From Promethearchaeota archaeon (GTDB lineage Archaea; Asgardarchaeota; Lokiarchaeia; Sigyniarchaeales; SOKP01): a stretch of DNA of 64,000 nucleotides. How positions within the stretch are numbered: position 1 is the stretch's first letter; each line of letters begins with the position of its first letter. Positions 19,419 through 29,861 of this stretch are shown here, piece after piece. The notes under the pieces are model-generated. The model was given only the letters and a program-made list of their open reading frames with translations. It was not told where the DNA came from and ran no database searches. The translations under genes were made by a program, and so were the position numbers. The stretch covers positions 1-64,000 of the forward strand of contig JAHPZE010000011.1 in NCBI GenBank assembly GCA_019058365.1, read 5' to 3'.

Positions 19419-20078
19419 TCAAAGAAAACCTAGCAAGATGGACACACTTAAAGTTATAACTCCGGCAGTAATTAGATGTAAGGCATATCTTAAACGTCCT
19501 CCACCGGAAATCTGACCGAGGAAAATTCCTAAATAAATAAGTAAACCAGCAAGTATAATATAAGAGAAAATAAAGTGTATAACACTTAGAGAGGTTCCAA
19601 AGAAGAAGGGAATTAAAGGAAGAGAACTTCCAAGAACTGGAGCACCTCCATCTACTAAGGACGCTACAATTGTCGCATACTTTTCAGCTCGTTCTAACAA
19701 TGTTTTAGATTTCTTTTTTTTCTTATATTTATTTTCGTTGTTTTTCAACTCAGGATTTTCATCTTCTTCTTCAACAATCGCCATATCCTTCTTCATGTCT
19801 AAGACTTTTTTCTTTCGTTCAGCTTCTTCGGAAAGAAATGCACCCCATAAACCACTAATTCCTATTGCTAAAGCTGTTGCAAACCCAGTTAGGAGAATAT
19901 CTTTCGGTTCAAATGTAGTGGGCTCTGCTAGAAATATTATAAAAATCCCGCTTACAATTCCTGCACAAGTTAACACGCCATCAAAAGCATTGTTAAAGAA
20001 CTTTCTCCTAGCAATAATTCCTAAATCAGATAATTTTGAATATTCTTTCCATTGTTGGATAGTTTTCTTAATTCTCAT
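19419..20078 (-). CDS. VIT1/CCC1-family transporter-like protein, copy 2
   Basis: ARRKFFNNAFDGVLTCAGIVSGIF...GFATALAIGISGLWGAFLSEEAERKK...VASLVDGGAPVLGSSLPLIPFFF. Confidence 0.8.
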   Translation of the reverse strand: MRIKKTIQQWKEYSKLSDLGIIARRKFFNNAFDGVLTCAGIVSGIFIIFLAEPTTFEPKDILLTGFATALAIGISGLWGAFLSEEAERKKKVLDMKKDMAIVEEEDENPELKNNENKYKKKKKSKTLLERAEKYATIVASLVDGGAPVLGSSLPLIPFFFGTSLSVIHFIFSYIILAGLLIYLGIFLGQISGGGRLRYALHLITAGVITLSVSILLGFL

Positions 20079-20283
20079 TTAGTTGTTTTTTCACCTTTCT
20101 TGCTAAATTATTAAGCCTAAATCGAATAATTCTTGACAAAATTAATACTTTGATAAGATCTTTATTTTAGAATTTACTTATAAATTAAATAAAGAACATA
20201 TTAAAATTTCTTTAAATACTTAATTTTTTATTGTTCTAATATTTATATTTATAAGAGCTCATTAAATATTTACAGGGATTTTT

Positions 20284-20919
20284 ATGAATAAAATAAAGGA
20301 AGAAATTGTCTCAATGCTTATAGAACATTCCAGAATTATTTATTCTGTTCTTAGTGATATGGCTGTTTTTTACAATAGATGGGCTAAAGATTATGAGAAG
20401 AATAAAGCCTCACTTGAAAAGAAAAAGAGTAAAATGCAATTATATGAAGAAGACGCAGATGGTATAAAAATTCAGTTAATTCAAAATTTTTCTGAATCAG
20501 GAGCAGGCTTAGGAAATTTTGTTTCCCTCATTCTAAAGATGGATAATGTGATCAATTATCCCCTCGAGTTTGTAGATATGTTACCAAAAATTCAATTAGA
20601 TACAAAGAGTAATCAAGAGATAAATAATAGATATGAGAAATTAATTAATAAAACGATTGAAATGGCTGATGTTTTGAAATCAACAATTAAAAGCCTAAGA
20701 GACAATCCAGATGCAGTGTTTAAAAATACAACAACAATGCATGAGATTGAAAATGAAGTCGATAATATCTATAGGCAATTTCTTGAATATTTATACTCCA
20801 ATCAAGATTTAGATATAAGAATGCTTTTACGTTTAAGAGATAGTATAGTATTATTGGAGCAGTTATGTGATCGCATTCATGATATAGCAGATGAAATTAG
20901 AATTTTATTGTATCAATAA
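20284..20919 (+). CDS. DUF47/PhoU-like phosphate-related protein
   Basis: Acidic motifs MHEIENEVDNIYRQF and CDRIHDIADEIRILLY typical of DUF47/PhoU helices. Confidence 0.8.
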   Translation: MNKIKEEIVSMLIEHSRIIYSVLSDMAVFYNRWAKDYEKNKASLEKKKSKMQLYEEDADGIKIQLIQNFSESGAGLGNFVSLILKMDNVINYPLEFVDMLPKIQLDTKSNQEINNRYEKLINKTIEMADVLKSTIKSLRDNPDAVFKNTTTMHEIENEVDNIYRQFLEYLYSNQDLDIRMLLRLRDSIVLLEQLCDRIHDIADEIRILLYQ

Positions 20920-20941
20920 TATTAAATTTCTTTTTTTTAAA

Positions 20942-22420
20942 TTATTGAATTGTTTCTCCACTAATTCTGTTTACTTTTAAATGGCGAAATCTTGTTTTTA
21001 TTCGAGCAATTTCTTCACTAACTAATATTTTGTTCACTACCGGTTCTGGAAATAAATACTTTGCGAGATGTATAATCATCTCTTTAGTTTCTATACAGTT
21101 AAATAATTTTAAGCTCTCGCAAGAGTAAAATAATTCGCTTATCAAATCATAATTTGTATCTATTGAAAAATCAAGAAGTTCTAAATTTCTATATATTCTC
21201 TGTATAACATTATTTAAAAAATCATAATCTTTTAACCTTTCAAGAGTATTTCTCATATAATTAATAAAAAGAACATAGTACGTAGCTTCTGATGTTATAA
21301 ATCCTTCTCGGTTTTGTTTTACACCTTCAGGAGTAATTCGTGTTTCAATTTCATCTATTAATGCTTTAATTTCATCTTCTATCCCACTTATTCCTAATTG
21401 TCTATATAGTTTTAATATTACTACTAACTCCGATGTCTCAAGGTTCTGTAGATAGCTAGTCTCAAAAAATTTTGGATAAATTTTCATTATGTTATTTATT
21501 TGTTCATGACTTAGCCAGAATTCCATTAATTCAGTTGACTTAAAAAAATAGTAAGCTCCATCTGTAGCTTCTATTATTGGAGACTCATATCTGTTTATTG
21601 CTTCATCGTATAAAAGCAATAAAAATTCTGTAATTTTTCTTTTGTCAAGCTTTACCTTTAAGGATTTTGCTAAATAAATTCCGCAAAAATAAACATCTGG
21701 ATTTGTTAGTGAAACTAATGGAACATCTATTAACCATTCATCTTTATTTTCTTCCAAATATGTTTTTATGTGAGAAAAATTAAATGTTTTTTGTAGATGA
21801 AAGAAATCAATGATTCTATAAATCAGATAAATTAATTGAAGTTTATAATAAGGTTCTTCTAAATCTTCTAAATATTCGATTTTTTGTTTATTTTTTCTTA
21901 ATTTATTGATTATATTTTCTTGAATATGAATATATTTTTTTAGATTTTCAATTTTCTCTGGAAATCTTTCAAAAAGTGTTTTTAGGTTTCTCAATTCTAT
22001 AATAAATTCAATCGGGAGAAATCCAAGATCCTTAAATTTTAACATTAGAGGTGCTAATTCAACATCAAAAAGGTAATTAATGATTTTTTCTAAAAAAATC
22101 TCATATACTAATGGAGCAATTTTATTTTCATAAAGATCTATTACTACTGAGATATTCTCTTTATCAACCCTTTTTAATTCTAAAATAGGATCCGAAAATT
22201 TATTATCAATTTCAGTTTGTTTAAACCCTAATTCTATTAAATGATTTATGAGAAATGAACATAACTTTTCTAAAATTACATTTTGATCTTTTCTTTCTAT
22301 TGTACTATTTCCAAATGAATTTATGATTTGAGTTTGGAAATAATTATCTATATTGCTATAAAACAATTCGATATTACTAAAATATAAATCTAAAATATTA
22401 AATAAGCCTTGAAGTATCAT
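20942..22420 (-). CDS. Large helical protein, possibly alpha/alpha-toroid repeat fold
   Basis: Intact 492 aa ORF; C-terminal half has repeat-like segments (TDGAYYFFKSTELMEFW; EGFITSEATYYVLFINYM). Confidence 0.55.
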   Translation of the reverse strand: MILQGLFNILDLYFSNIELFYSNIDNYFQTQIINSFGNSTIERKDQNVILEKLCSFLINHLIELGFKQTEIDNKFSDPILELKRVDKENISVVIDLYENKIAPLVYEIFLEKIINYLFDVELAPLMLKFKDLGFLPIEFIIELRNLKTLFERFPEKIENLKKYIHIQENIINKLRKNKQKIEYLEDLEEPYYKLQLIYLIYRIIDFFHLQKTFNFSHIKTYLEENKDEWLIDVPLVSLTNPDVYFCGIYLAKSLKVKLDKRKITEFLLLLYDEAINRYESPIIEATDGAYYFFKSTELMEFWLSHEQINNIMKIYPKFFETSYLQNLETSELVVILKLYRQLGISGIEDEIKALIDEIETRITPEGVKQNREGFITSEATYYVLFINYMRNTLERLKDYDFLNNVIQRIYRNLELLDFSIDTNYDLISELFYSCESLKLFNCIETKEMIIHLAKYLFPEPVVNKILVSEEIARIKTRFRHLKVNRISGETIQ

Positions 22421-22995
22421 TCTGAAAAAAAACTTTAAACAAATTTTGTTTAATTATTTAATAAATATAATAATTAAAAAAATAATTAGTTTATCATTCT
22501 GAGTTAAAATTCAATATTTCTAAAAAATAAGAGAATCATTTAATATGAATCCATTATTTCATTGTCTCTCTAGGATCTCTTTTCAATATCTCTTAATCTA
22601 TTTTCTAGACCTTAATTATAATGCAGAAAAACTGATTAATCCCATAATTTATTAATTCAAATTTATATTAGTGATTTTACGAACGTAAAAAGTTGAAAGA
22701 GTTTAAATTTAAAGAGATACGTAAATTTCCTAATTACTCATTATGAGTAAGTAAATATTAATATCTTAAATTTTTCTATTAAAAGCATTAAATTTAGGAA
22801 AATACCTCCGTCATTATTACATTAGAATATTTATAATATCCATAATTCCTTATTAAAAACAATTATTCAATGTTTAAAATTAGCTAAAAAATTAAATATA
22901 TGCAAATTAATGCCTAATTATAATTGAGGGTAATTACTATTATTATGTTGTCTAATACAAATTGACTATCTTCCTAAATGATGCTTTTTAGTTAT

Positions 22996-23018
22996 TTTTT
23001 CTATTTAAAATAGAAAAA
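22996..23018. promoter_or_regulatory. Perfect inverted repeat TTTTTCTATTT-A-AAATAGAAAAA upstream of the ATPase operon
   Basis: 11+1+11 bp, followed immediately by TTTATAC (TATA-like), about 70 nt before atpK. Confidence 0.4.
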
Positions 23019-23090
23019 TTTATACACTTGATTTGATTTTAATACTTTAAAATTATATATTTATTAAAAATTTATTATGATGCGAATAAT

Positions 23091-23459
23091 ATGAATGGAA
23101 AGCAGAAATTTTATATATTACTTATCAGTTTTCAATTTGTTTTGATTTTTATTGTAATCTTTTCGGTTGATGGGATTATAACATTTGTTTCTGCTCAAAC
23201 AACAGCAAGTTCTTTTGATTATTATAATTCAACAACTGCGGCAGCATTAGCAATTGGAGCTGGAATCTCAGTTGGATTTGCGGTATTAGGGAGTGGTATG
23301 GCATTAAAAACAGTTGGTACTGCTGCAATTTCTTCCCTAACAGAGCGAGAGGAAACTTTTTTCAAAGCATTTTTAGTTGCTGCATTTTGTGAAGCGTTAG
23401 CGATATATGGATTGATAGTTGCTATACTTTTATGGACAAAGATTCCTAATCTTCCGTAA
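23091..23459 (+). CDS. atpK: A-type ATPase proteolipid subunit K (c ring), with N-terminal extension
   Basis: Helical hairpin AALAIGAGISVGFAVLGSGMALKTVGTAAISSLTEREETFFKAFLVAAFCEALAIYGLIVAILLW with ion-binding Glu. Confidence 0.9.
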   Translation: MNGKQKFYILLISFQFVLIFIVIFSVDGIITFVSAQTTASSFDYYNSTTAAALAIGAGISVGFAVLGSGMALKTVGTAAISSLTEREETFFKAFLVAAFCEALAIYGLIVAILLWTKIPNLP

Positions 23460-23595
23460 AATTAGTTTATTTATATCAATTTTTTTATCTTTTTTGAAAT
23501 GTGGTGATTAATTTACGAGTGCAATCGTTCCCTCCTATGCTTATACCTTTATCAAAGTTACGATTTTAAAGAAGCTAATTATTGATGACTTTTCT

Positions 23596-24573
23596 ATGCA
23601 TAATATAGAAAAAATTCATGAGATTAATGCACTTTTGGAATCTATTAGCCCCTTCTACCCAGATTTAGATATTAAAGAAAAAACTATTGAAAATATTGAA
23701 ATGGCTCTCTATCACAATTATATCATGATGGTTGGTAAAATTATGCGCTACTCACCATCAAATATGAATTTATTTCTAAAAAATTATCTCTTAAAATTTG
23801 AAATAATAAATATTAAGCGAATTATTATTGGTTCAATTTTAGGATTAAAAACTAAAAAGAAGAAAAAAATGGTTAATTTTTTAGTAGAAGAATATTTAGA
23901 TAACACAGAATTTATTGAAGATCTACTTAAAATCACATCTTTAGATGAAATTCAATTATTTATGAAAAAAACAAGATATAATATACCCATAAGTGAAGGA
24001 ATTTCATATTTTAAAAATTATAGAGAAATATTTGTTTTAGAAGCTTTTCTGGATAAATTCTACTATGAAAATATGATAGTTCAATTAAATAATTTGAGAA
24101 CTGAAGAAAAAAAAATTATTGAGCCATTTGTAAAATATAAAACAGAAATTTATAATATAAATGTTATATATAGAGGTTTAAAGAATGGTATTGAAAAAGA
24201 ATTAATATCTCAATTTATAATAGACTTTTATTTATTTTTAGATATGAGTAAGATTAATTATTTATTAAATATTGAGGATTCCAACGTTTTAATCTCTTTA
24301 ATTGAAGATTACATTAAAAATATTAATGAATTGAAAAGATTATATAAAGAGAATGTAATTAATAAGGAGCATTTAATTGATTCAATTGAAGAAATATATC
24401 TTAGGTATTACTTTGTAAAAATTAAATTTAGTCTTGGTGAAATTGATTTAATTACGATTTTCAGGATTTTAGAACTAATTATCAAAAAAGAAAAAGAAAT
24501 TCGATTTACCATTATTCCAAAAGTTGTAGAAATAATTAATGAAGAATTTGAAAAATTGCAATCAGTAGATTAA
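23596..24573 (+). CDS. atpC: A-type ATPase subunit C
   Basis: Operon position and length; LLKFEIINIKRIIIGSILGLK and C-terminal YYFVKIKFSLGEIDLITIFRILELIIKKEKEIRFTIIPKV. Confidence 0.78.
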   Translation: MHNIEKIHEINALLESISPFYPDLDIKEKTIENIEMALYHNYIMMVGKIMRYSPSNMNLFLKNYLLKFEIINIKRIIIGSILGLKTKKKKKMVNFLVEEYLDNTEFIEDLLKITSLDEIQLFMKKTRYNIPISEGISYFKNYREIFVLEAFLDKFYYENMIVQLNNLRTEEKKIIEPFVKYKTEIYNINVIYRGLKNGIEKELISQFIIDFYLFLDMSKINYLLNIEDSNVLISLIEDYIKNINELKRLYKENVINKEHLIDSIEEIYLRYYFVKIKFSLGEIDLITIFRILELIIKKEKEIRFTIIPKVVEIINEEFEKLQSVD

Positions 24574-24600
24574 TAATAAGAAGATTTAAAGGTTATAGTA

Positions 24601-24912
24601 ATGGAAATTTTCGAATGGGTTAAGGATGTTGAGAAAATTTATGAAGACTTGATTGAAAAAGCTAAAAATGAAAACTTAGATGAATTGGAAAATCTGAGAA
24701 CTGAACAGGAAAGTATTATGGAAAAAAAAATTGTAACTTTTCGAGAATTAGTTGGTTCAGCTTTAGAGTCTTTATCAAAAAGTTTAGAAAATGAAAATCT
24801 CTTTATAAAAAAGAAATTAAAAGATTTTAAGAAAAAAATGGAAAACAGTTATAATGATAATAAAGAAAACTTAATTAAATTAATTATAAAAGATATTGGT
24901 TTTGACTTTTAA
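24601..24912 (+). CDS. A-type ATPase peripheral-stalk subunit H/G-like coiled coil
   Basis: 103 aa coiled coil inside the ATPase operon. Confidence 0.6.
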   Translation: MEIFEWVKDVEKIYEDLIEKAKNENLDELENLRTEQESIMEKKIVTFRELVGSALESLSKSLENENLFIKKKLKDFKKKMENSYNDNKENLIKLIIKDIGFDF

Positions 24913-25232
24913 TGCCAAATCAGAAAATTCATGTATTAGGTAAAGAAGAATTCGTTTTAATATTCAATCTTTTAGGAATAGATGGTACTATAATTGAAAA
25001 TAGTGAAGATTTTCTAAAGACATTTGATATTTTGATTAATGAACCCTCAATTGGAATGATAATTATATTTATGGAATTACCAAGTGATATTATTGATTTT
25101 ATTCTAGAATTCAAGATAAGTAATAGGAGTCCATTTATTTTTTTTGTGCCTAATATATTTCAACCAGATATAGAGAATCGAGATATCTTTTTTAATAAAA
25201 TTTTTGAATCTATTGAAAAAATTATAACTTAA
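24912..25232 (+). CDS. atpF: A-type ATPase subunit F
   Basis: 106 aa, GKEEFVLIFNLLGIDGTII...NEPSIGMIIIFMELPSDI...PFIFFVPN; operon context. Confidence 0.78.
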   Translation: MPNQKIHVLGKEEFVLIFNLLGIDGTIIENSEDFLKTFDILINEPSIGMIIIFMELPSDIIDFILEFKISNRSPFIFFVPNIFQPDIENRDIFFNKIFESIEKIIT

Positions 25233-25235
25233 GAG

Positions 25236-25973
25236 ATGTAGAAAATATCAGAAATTAACGTATTAAGAGAAAGATTTGGAAAATTAGGTTTATATCTAAT
25301 TGAAAAGGCTAAAAATGAAATTAAAACGATCGATCAACAGACCCTATTTCAAATAGCTGAGAGTAAAAAGAAGTATAGAGAACGAATAGCAGATAGTTCT
25401 TTAAAAATTAAAAATAATTTTATTGATACTTATAATAAACAAATTAATAATTCATTATCTTCGACTCTTTTAAAAATTAAGCAAGAAACATTAAATGTTA
25501 AAAATGAATTAATTTCAAACCTAATTAAAGATTTAAATTTACTATTAGAAAAAAAAATTACAGAGAATTATTCAAATTATATTAAATTTCTTTTAGAAAC
25601 ATTAAAAAAAATTAAATCCTTAATAGATAAGCCTCCAGAAATTGTTATAAACTTAAATTCTAAAGATTATGAATACTTTCTTGACAATTTTGAAAGAATA
25701 CAAAGCATTTTCAAAAATAGAGTGATATTAAATCCAACACAAAACGAGTTTATTGGGGGATTTAGAATTTTACAGGCTGAACTGAATATTTCTTATGATT
25801 TTTCAATCATAAATTTAATAAATAAAAAAAGATCTGGAATTGAAATTGAATTCTCAAAAATCTTTTCAGATGCTTATTTAGAGATTAATGAAATAATTCA
25901 AAATTATGAAAAATTCATTCAAAATCAAAAATTGGTTATAAAAGATTATTTAAAAAATTATGACAAAATCTAA
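25236..25973 (+). CDS. atpE: A-type ATPase subunit E (start codon problem: ATG followed directly by in-frame TAG)
   Basis: Open frame 25242..25973 reads KISEINVLRERFGKLGLYLIEKAKNEIKTIDQQTLFQIAESKKKYRERIADSSL...FIGGFRILQAELNISYDFSIINLINKKRSGIEIEFSKIF, typical of E. The supplied track shows only an internal GTG ORF at 25722. Confidence 0.72.
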
Positions 25974-27810
25974 TAAAACGGTTTATGAGAAATTTAATTT
26001 TGGGTACATATCCTCAATAAATGGAACATTAATAGAAATAAAAGGATTTGAAAGCCAAGTTCGCATTCATGACTTAATAAGAGTATCGGAACAAAATATT
26101 TTAGGGGAAGTGATTCAAATTTATCAGGATCATGCAACTGCTCAATGTTTCGAGAGTACTTATAACTTGAAACTAGGTGAAAAAGTAATCAACTTAAGAG
26201 AACCATTATCAATGGAATTAGGTCCCGGATTGTTAGGTAATGTTTTCGATGGTATTCAAAGACCAGTTGATATAACCTTTAATAATACTCATAAAGGTTT
26301 TTTAGAGAGAGGAAATGACTTACCATCATTATCAAGGATTAAAAAATGGCATTTTAAACCAAAAAAAGAAATTAATGACATTGTAAGTAGTGGTGATATA
26401 ATTGGTACTGTACAGGAAACTCTATTAATTGAACATAAAATAATGATTCCTATTGGAATCCGTGGAAAGTTGAGCTTTATTGCTAAAGAAGGAGATTATA
26501 CGATTAAGGATGAAATCTTTCATGTGAAGACCGGAAAAGGTGAAGAATCTTTTACTATGTTGCAAAAATGGCCAATCACTAAAAGTAGACCTTATAAAAA
26601 ACGCGAGACTCCTATTGAGCCATTAATTACAGGCATGCGTGTAATAGATTTATTATTCCCAATCGTAAAGGGAGGTACTGTTGCGGTACCAGGAGGGTTT
26701 GGAACTGGTAAAACTGTTATTCAACAATCATTAGCTAAATGGTGTAATGCTGATGTAATTATTTTTGTCGGATGTGGAGAACGTGGAAATGAAATTGCAG
26801 ATGTTTTAAAACAATTTACTGAAATAATTGATCCAAAAAGTGGAAATCCCTTGTTAAATCGAATTGTTCTAATTGCTAATACGTCAAATATGCCAGTTTC
26901 AGCTCGTGAAGCAAGTATCTTTTCAGGAGTTACAATTGGGGAATATTATCGAGATATGGGGTATGATGTTGCAGTTCTCGCAGATAGTACTTCAAGATGG
27001 GCAGAATCACTACGGGAAATTTCCGGGTTATTAGAAGAAATGCCAGCTGAAGAAGGATATCCTGCATATTTACCATCAAGAATTTCTAGCTTCTATGAGA
27101 GAGCAGGTGTTGTAAATCTTTTAGGGGAAGAGACAATGAACAAAGAAAGATATGGATCTTTAACAATAATCGGTTCTGTATCCCCTCCTTCTGGAGATTT
27201 TAGTGAACCTGTAACAGCAACCACCAAACGTTTCGTACAAGCTTTTTGGGCATTAGATGCTAGTTTAGCTTACTCTAAGCATTATCCAGCAATAAACTGG
27301 CTTAATTCTTATTCAAATTATCCTGATTATATTGCTGACTGGTGGTCTGACAGGGACATATTTTGGCCTGAGATAAATCTTGATTGGTATGAATGTCGAA
27401 ATCACGTAAATAATTTACTTTCACAAGAAAATGAGTTAAGAAATATAATGCAACTAGTTGGTGAGGAAAATTTACCTGAAGACCAGCAATTAATTCTTTT
27501 TATTGCAAAATTAATAAAAGAAAGTTATTTAATTCAAAATGCCTTTGACGATATTGATAATTTCACTGATACTAAGAAATTAATTGGTCAAATTAAACTA
27601 ATTCTTTTATTATATAAAGAAGGGAAGGAATTATTGAACTCAGGTTATTTAATTGAAGATATTAAAGATCTTAATGTAATCAATGAAATCTTAAGAATTA
27701 GTTATTCAATTTCTAATGATCAATTTTCAAGAATAGAAAATTTAAAGAAAAGGTTAAATAATGAGATAGAATCATTAAAATTATCATATGGAGTTTCTAA
27801 AGAGAAATGA
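25960..27810 (+). CDS. atpA: A-type ATPase catalytic subunit A (copy 1)
   Basis: P-loop [66 protein letters not shown]. Confidence 0.96.
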   Translation: MTKSNKTVYEKFNFGYISSINGTLIEIKGFESQVRIHDLIRVSEQNILGEVIQIYQDHATAQCFESTYNLKLGEKVINLREPLSMELGPGLLGNVFDGIQRPVDITFNNTHKGFLERGNDLPSLSRIKKWHFKPKKEINDIVSSGDIIGTVQETLLIEHKIMIPIGIRGKLSFIAKEGDYTIKDEIFHVKTGKGEESFTMLQKWPITKSRPYKKRETPIEPLITGMRVIDLLFPIVKGGTVAVPGGFGTGKTVIQQSLAKWCNADVIIFVGCGERGNEIADVLKQFTEIIDPKSGNPLLNRIVLIANTSNMPVSAREASIFSGVTIGEYYRDMGYDVAVLADSTSRWAESLREISGLLEEMPAEEGYPAYLPSRISSFYERAGVVNLLGEETMNKERYGSLTIIGSVSPPSGDFSEPVTATTKRFVQAFWALDASLAYSKHYPAINWLNSYSNYPDYIADWWSDRDIFWPEINLDWYECRNHVNNLLSQENELRNIMQLVGEENLPEDQQLILFIAKLIKESYLIQNAFDDIDNFTDTKKLIGQIKLILLLYKEGKELLNSGYLIEDIKDLNVINEILRISYSISNDQFSRIENLKKRLNNEIESLKLSYGVSKEK

Positions 27811-29198
27811 GTGTACTCTATGGTAAAATTAAGCAAATTGTTGGCCCATTATTGTTCTTAAATAATGAACATAACGTACAATATGGAGAGATCGTTAAAA
27901 TTTATACTGATACTACAATTGAACGTACTGGTCAAGTTGTAAAAATTGATGAAGACACAATTGTTATTGAAGTATTTGAAGATACAGCGGGTTTGTCTTC
28001 AGAGAATTCTAAAATTCTTTTTACAGAGGATTCTTTTAAAGTTAAAATCTCAAATGACATGCTTGGTAGAACATTCAATTCCATTGGGAAACCTATTGAT
28101 ATTAATACTAAGAATGTTTTGGACTCTGAAATTATAACAGAAATAGAACGCGACATTAATGGTGCACCTATTAATCCATATGCAAGAGAATACCCCTCCG
28201 AAGTAATACAGACAGGCATATCCGTTATTGATGGACTCTTTACACTAATAAGAGGACAGAAACTCCCTATATTTAGTGGACAAGGTATGCCACATAATGC
28301 ATTAGCTGCTCAAATTGTAACACAGGCTAAAGTGTTAACAGAAGAACCATTTTTAATAATTTTTTGTGGTATAGGAATTGTCCAAGATGAAGCAATTTAT
28401 TTTTTAAATAGATTTCGAGAAAGTGGAAATATACAAAACATCATTTCCTTTATAAATTTTGCAGATGATCCTATAATGGAGCGTTTAATAATTACAAGAG
28501 TTGCCTTGACTACTGCAGAATATTTTGCTTTTAATAAGGATATGCATGTTCTTGTCATTTTAATAGATATGACTAACTATGCTGAAGCATTAAGAGAACT
28601 TAGTTCAGCAAAAGAAGAGATTCCCAGTAGAAAAGGTTATCCGGGATATCTCTATACTGATTTTGCTTCAATTTATGAACGAACTGGTAAAATTAAAGGC
28701 AAAAAAGGGACAATAACCCAAATACCTATTCTAACAATGCCAAATGACGATATATCTCATCCAATTCCAGATACAACAGGATATATAACTGAGGGGCAAT
28801 TAGTCCTTAGTAGAAATTTGCATAAAAGGGGGATATTTCCACCCTTTGAAGTTTTAGCTTCTATATCACGACTTATGAAGGATTCGATTGGTGAAAATAC
28901 AACAAGGGAAGATCACAAGGATATAAGTTCTCAATTATTAGCTTCTTATTCTAGTGCTCTTGAAGTTAGAGATCTTATTTCAATAGTTGGTGAAGATGGA
29001 TTAAACCTTAATCAGAAAGCTATATTAAAATTTGGAGAAATCTTCGAAAACGAGTTTTTAAATCAGGGATTAGATGAAAATCGAGACTTTACAACAACCT
29101 TTGATATAGCATGGAGAGCTTTATCTGCTTTACCAAAAACTCAATTATATAGAATTCATCAAGAACTTATAAATAAATATTATAAAGAACAGGTGTAA
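27807..29198 (+). CDS. atpB: A-type ATPase subunit B
   Basis: [47 protein letters not shown]...[23 protein letters not shown]. Confidence 0.96.
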   Translation: MSVLYGKIKQIVGPLLFLNNEHNVQYGEIVKIYTDTTIERTGQVVKIDEDTIVIEVFEDTAGLSSENSKILFTEDSFKVKISNDMLGRTFNSIGKPIDINTKNVLDSEIITEIERDINGAPINPYAREYPSEVIQTGISVIDGLFTLIRGQKLPIFSGQGMPHNALAAQIVTQAKVLTEEPFLIIFCGIGIVQDEAIYFLNRFRESGNIQNIISFINFADDPIMERLIITRVALTTAEYFAFNKDMHVLVILIDMTNYAEALRELSSAKEEIPSRKGYPGYLYTDFASIYERTGKIKGKKGTITQIPILTMPNDDISHPIPDTTGYITEGQLVLSRNLHKRGIFPPFEVLASISRLMKDSIGENTTREDHKDISSQLLASYSSALEVRDLISIVGEDGLNLNQKAILKFGEIFENEFLNQGLDENRDFTTTFDIAWRALSALPKTQLYRIHQELINKYYKEQV

Positions 29199-29244
29199 CA
29201 ATACCATTAGTTTTAGAGAATTTAAGCCCACAAAGACAAACCTA

Positions 29245-29856
29245 ATGAATTTACAGAAAAGATTAAACTTTGCTGTAAAAGGTAAGAGTTTTTTAGAATT
29301 TAAACAAGAACAATTGATATTTGAAATTAAAAATTTATGGAGTGACTATAAAAAACAACGTAAAAAATTCCTAAATCTATTAAAAGAAGTTATGATTAAC
29401 TTGCACCAGACTTATAAGGAAATGGGAAAAAATAATGTTAAAATGATTGGTAGTTTGAGCAAGATCCAGTTTAAACCAACGATTGATGTTACCTACATTA
29501 AGAAGATTGGGAATTTAGTTCCAGATATAGACTTCGAACTGATAAAAGAAGAGACACTACCCGCTTATTCTTTTGAATATACCAGTCATTACCTTGACGA
29601 TTTGATAATAAAATTAACCGATCTTTTTAAAATAATTATTAATTTAGCACAAATTGAAGATATTATGTTAAAACATTCGCTTAGTTTTAAAAAAATAACA
29701 CGAAGAATCCATGGATTAAACAACATTATTATCCCCGCTCTTAGTCAAGAAATTAAAAAAATAAAAGATATATTAGAAGAAGTTCAGCGAGAGAATTTTG
29801 TAAGATTAAAAAATACAAAAGATTTAATTTATAAAAAAAAGTTTATTGAAACGTGA
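29245..29856 (+). CDS. atpD: A-type ATPase subunit D
   Basis: LKHSLSFKKITRRIHGLNNIIIPALSQEIKKIKDILEEVQRENFVRLKNTKDLI; operon context. Confidence 0.9.
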   Translation: MNLQKRLNFAVKGKSFLEFKQEQLIFEIKNLWSDYKKQRKKFLNLLKEVMINLHQTYKEMGKNNVKMIGSLSKIQFKPTIDVTYIKKIGNLVPDIDFELIKEETLPAYSFEYTSHYLDDLIIKLTDLFKIIINLAQIEDIMLKHSLSFKKITRRIHGLNNIIIPALSQEIKKIKDILEEVQRENFVRLKNTKDLIYKKKFIET

Positions 29857-29861
29857 TTTAG

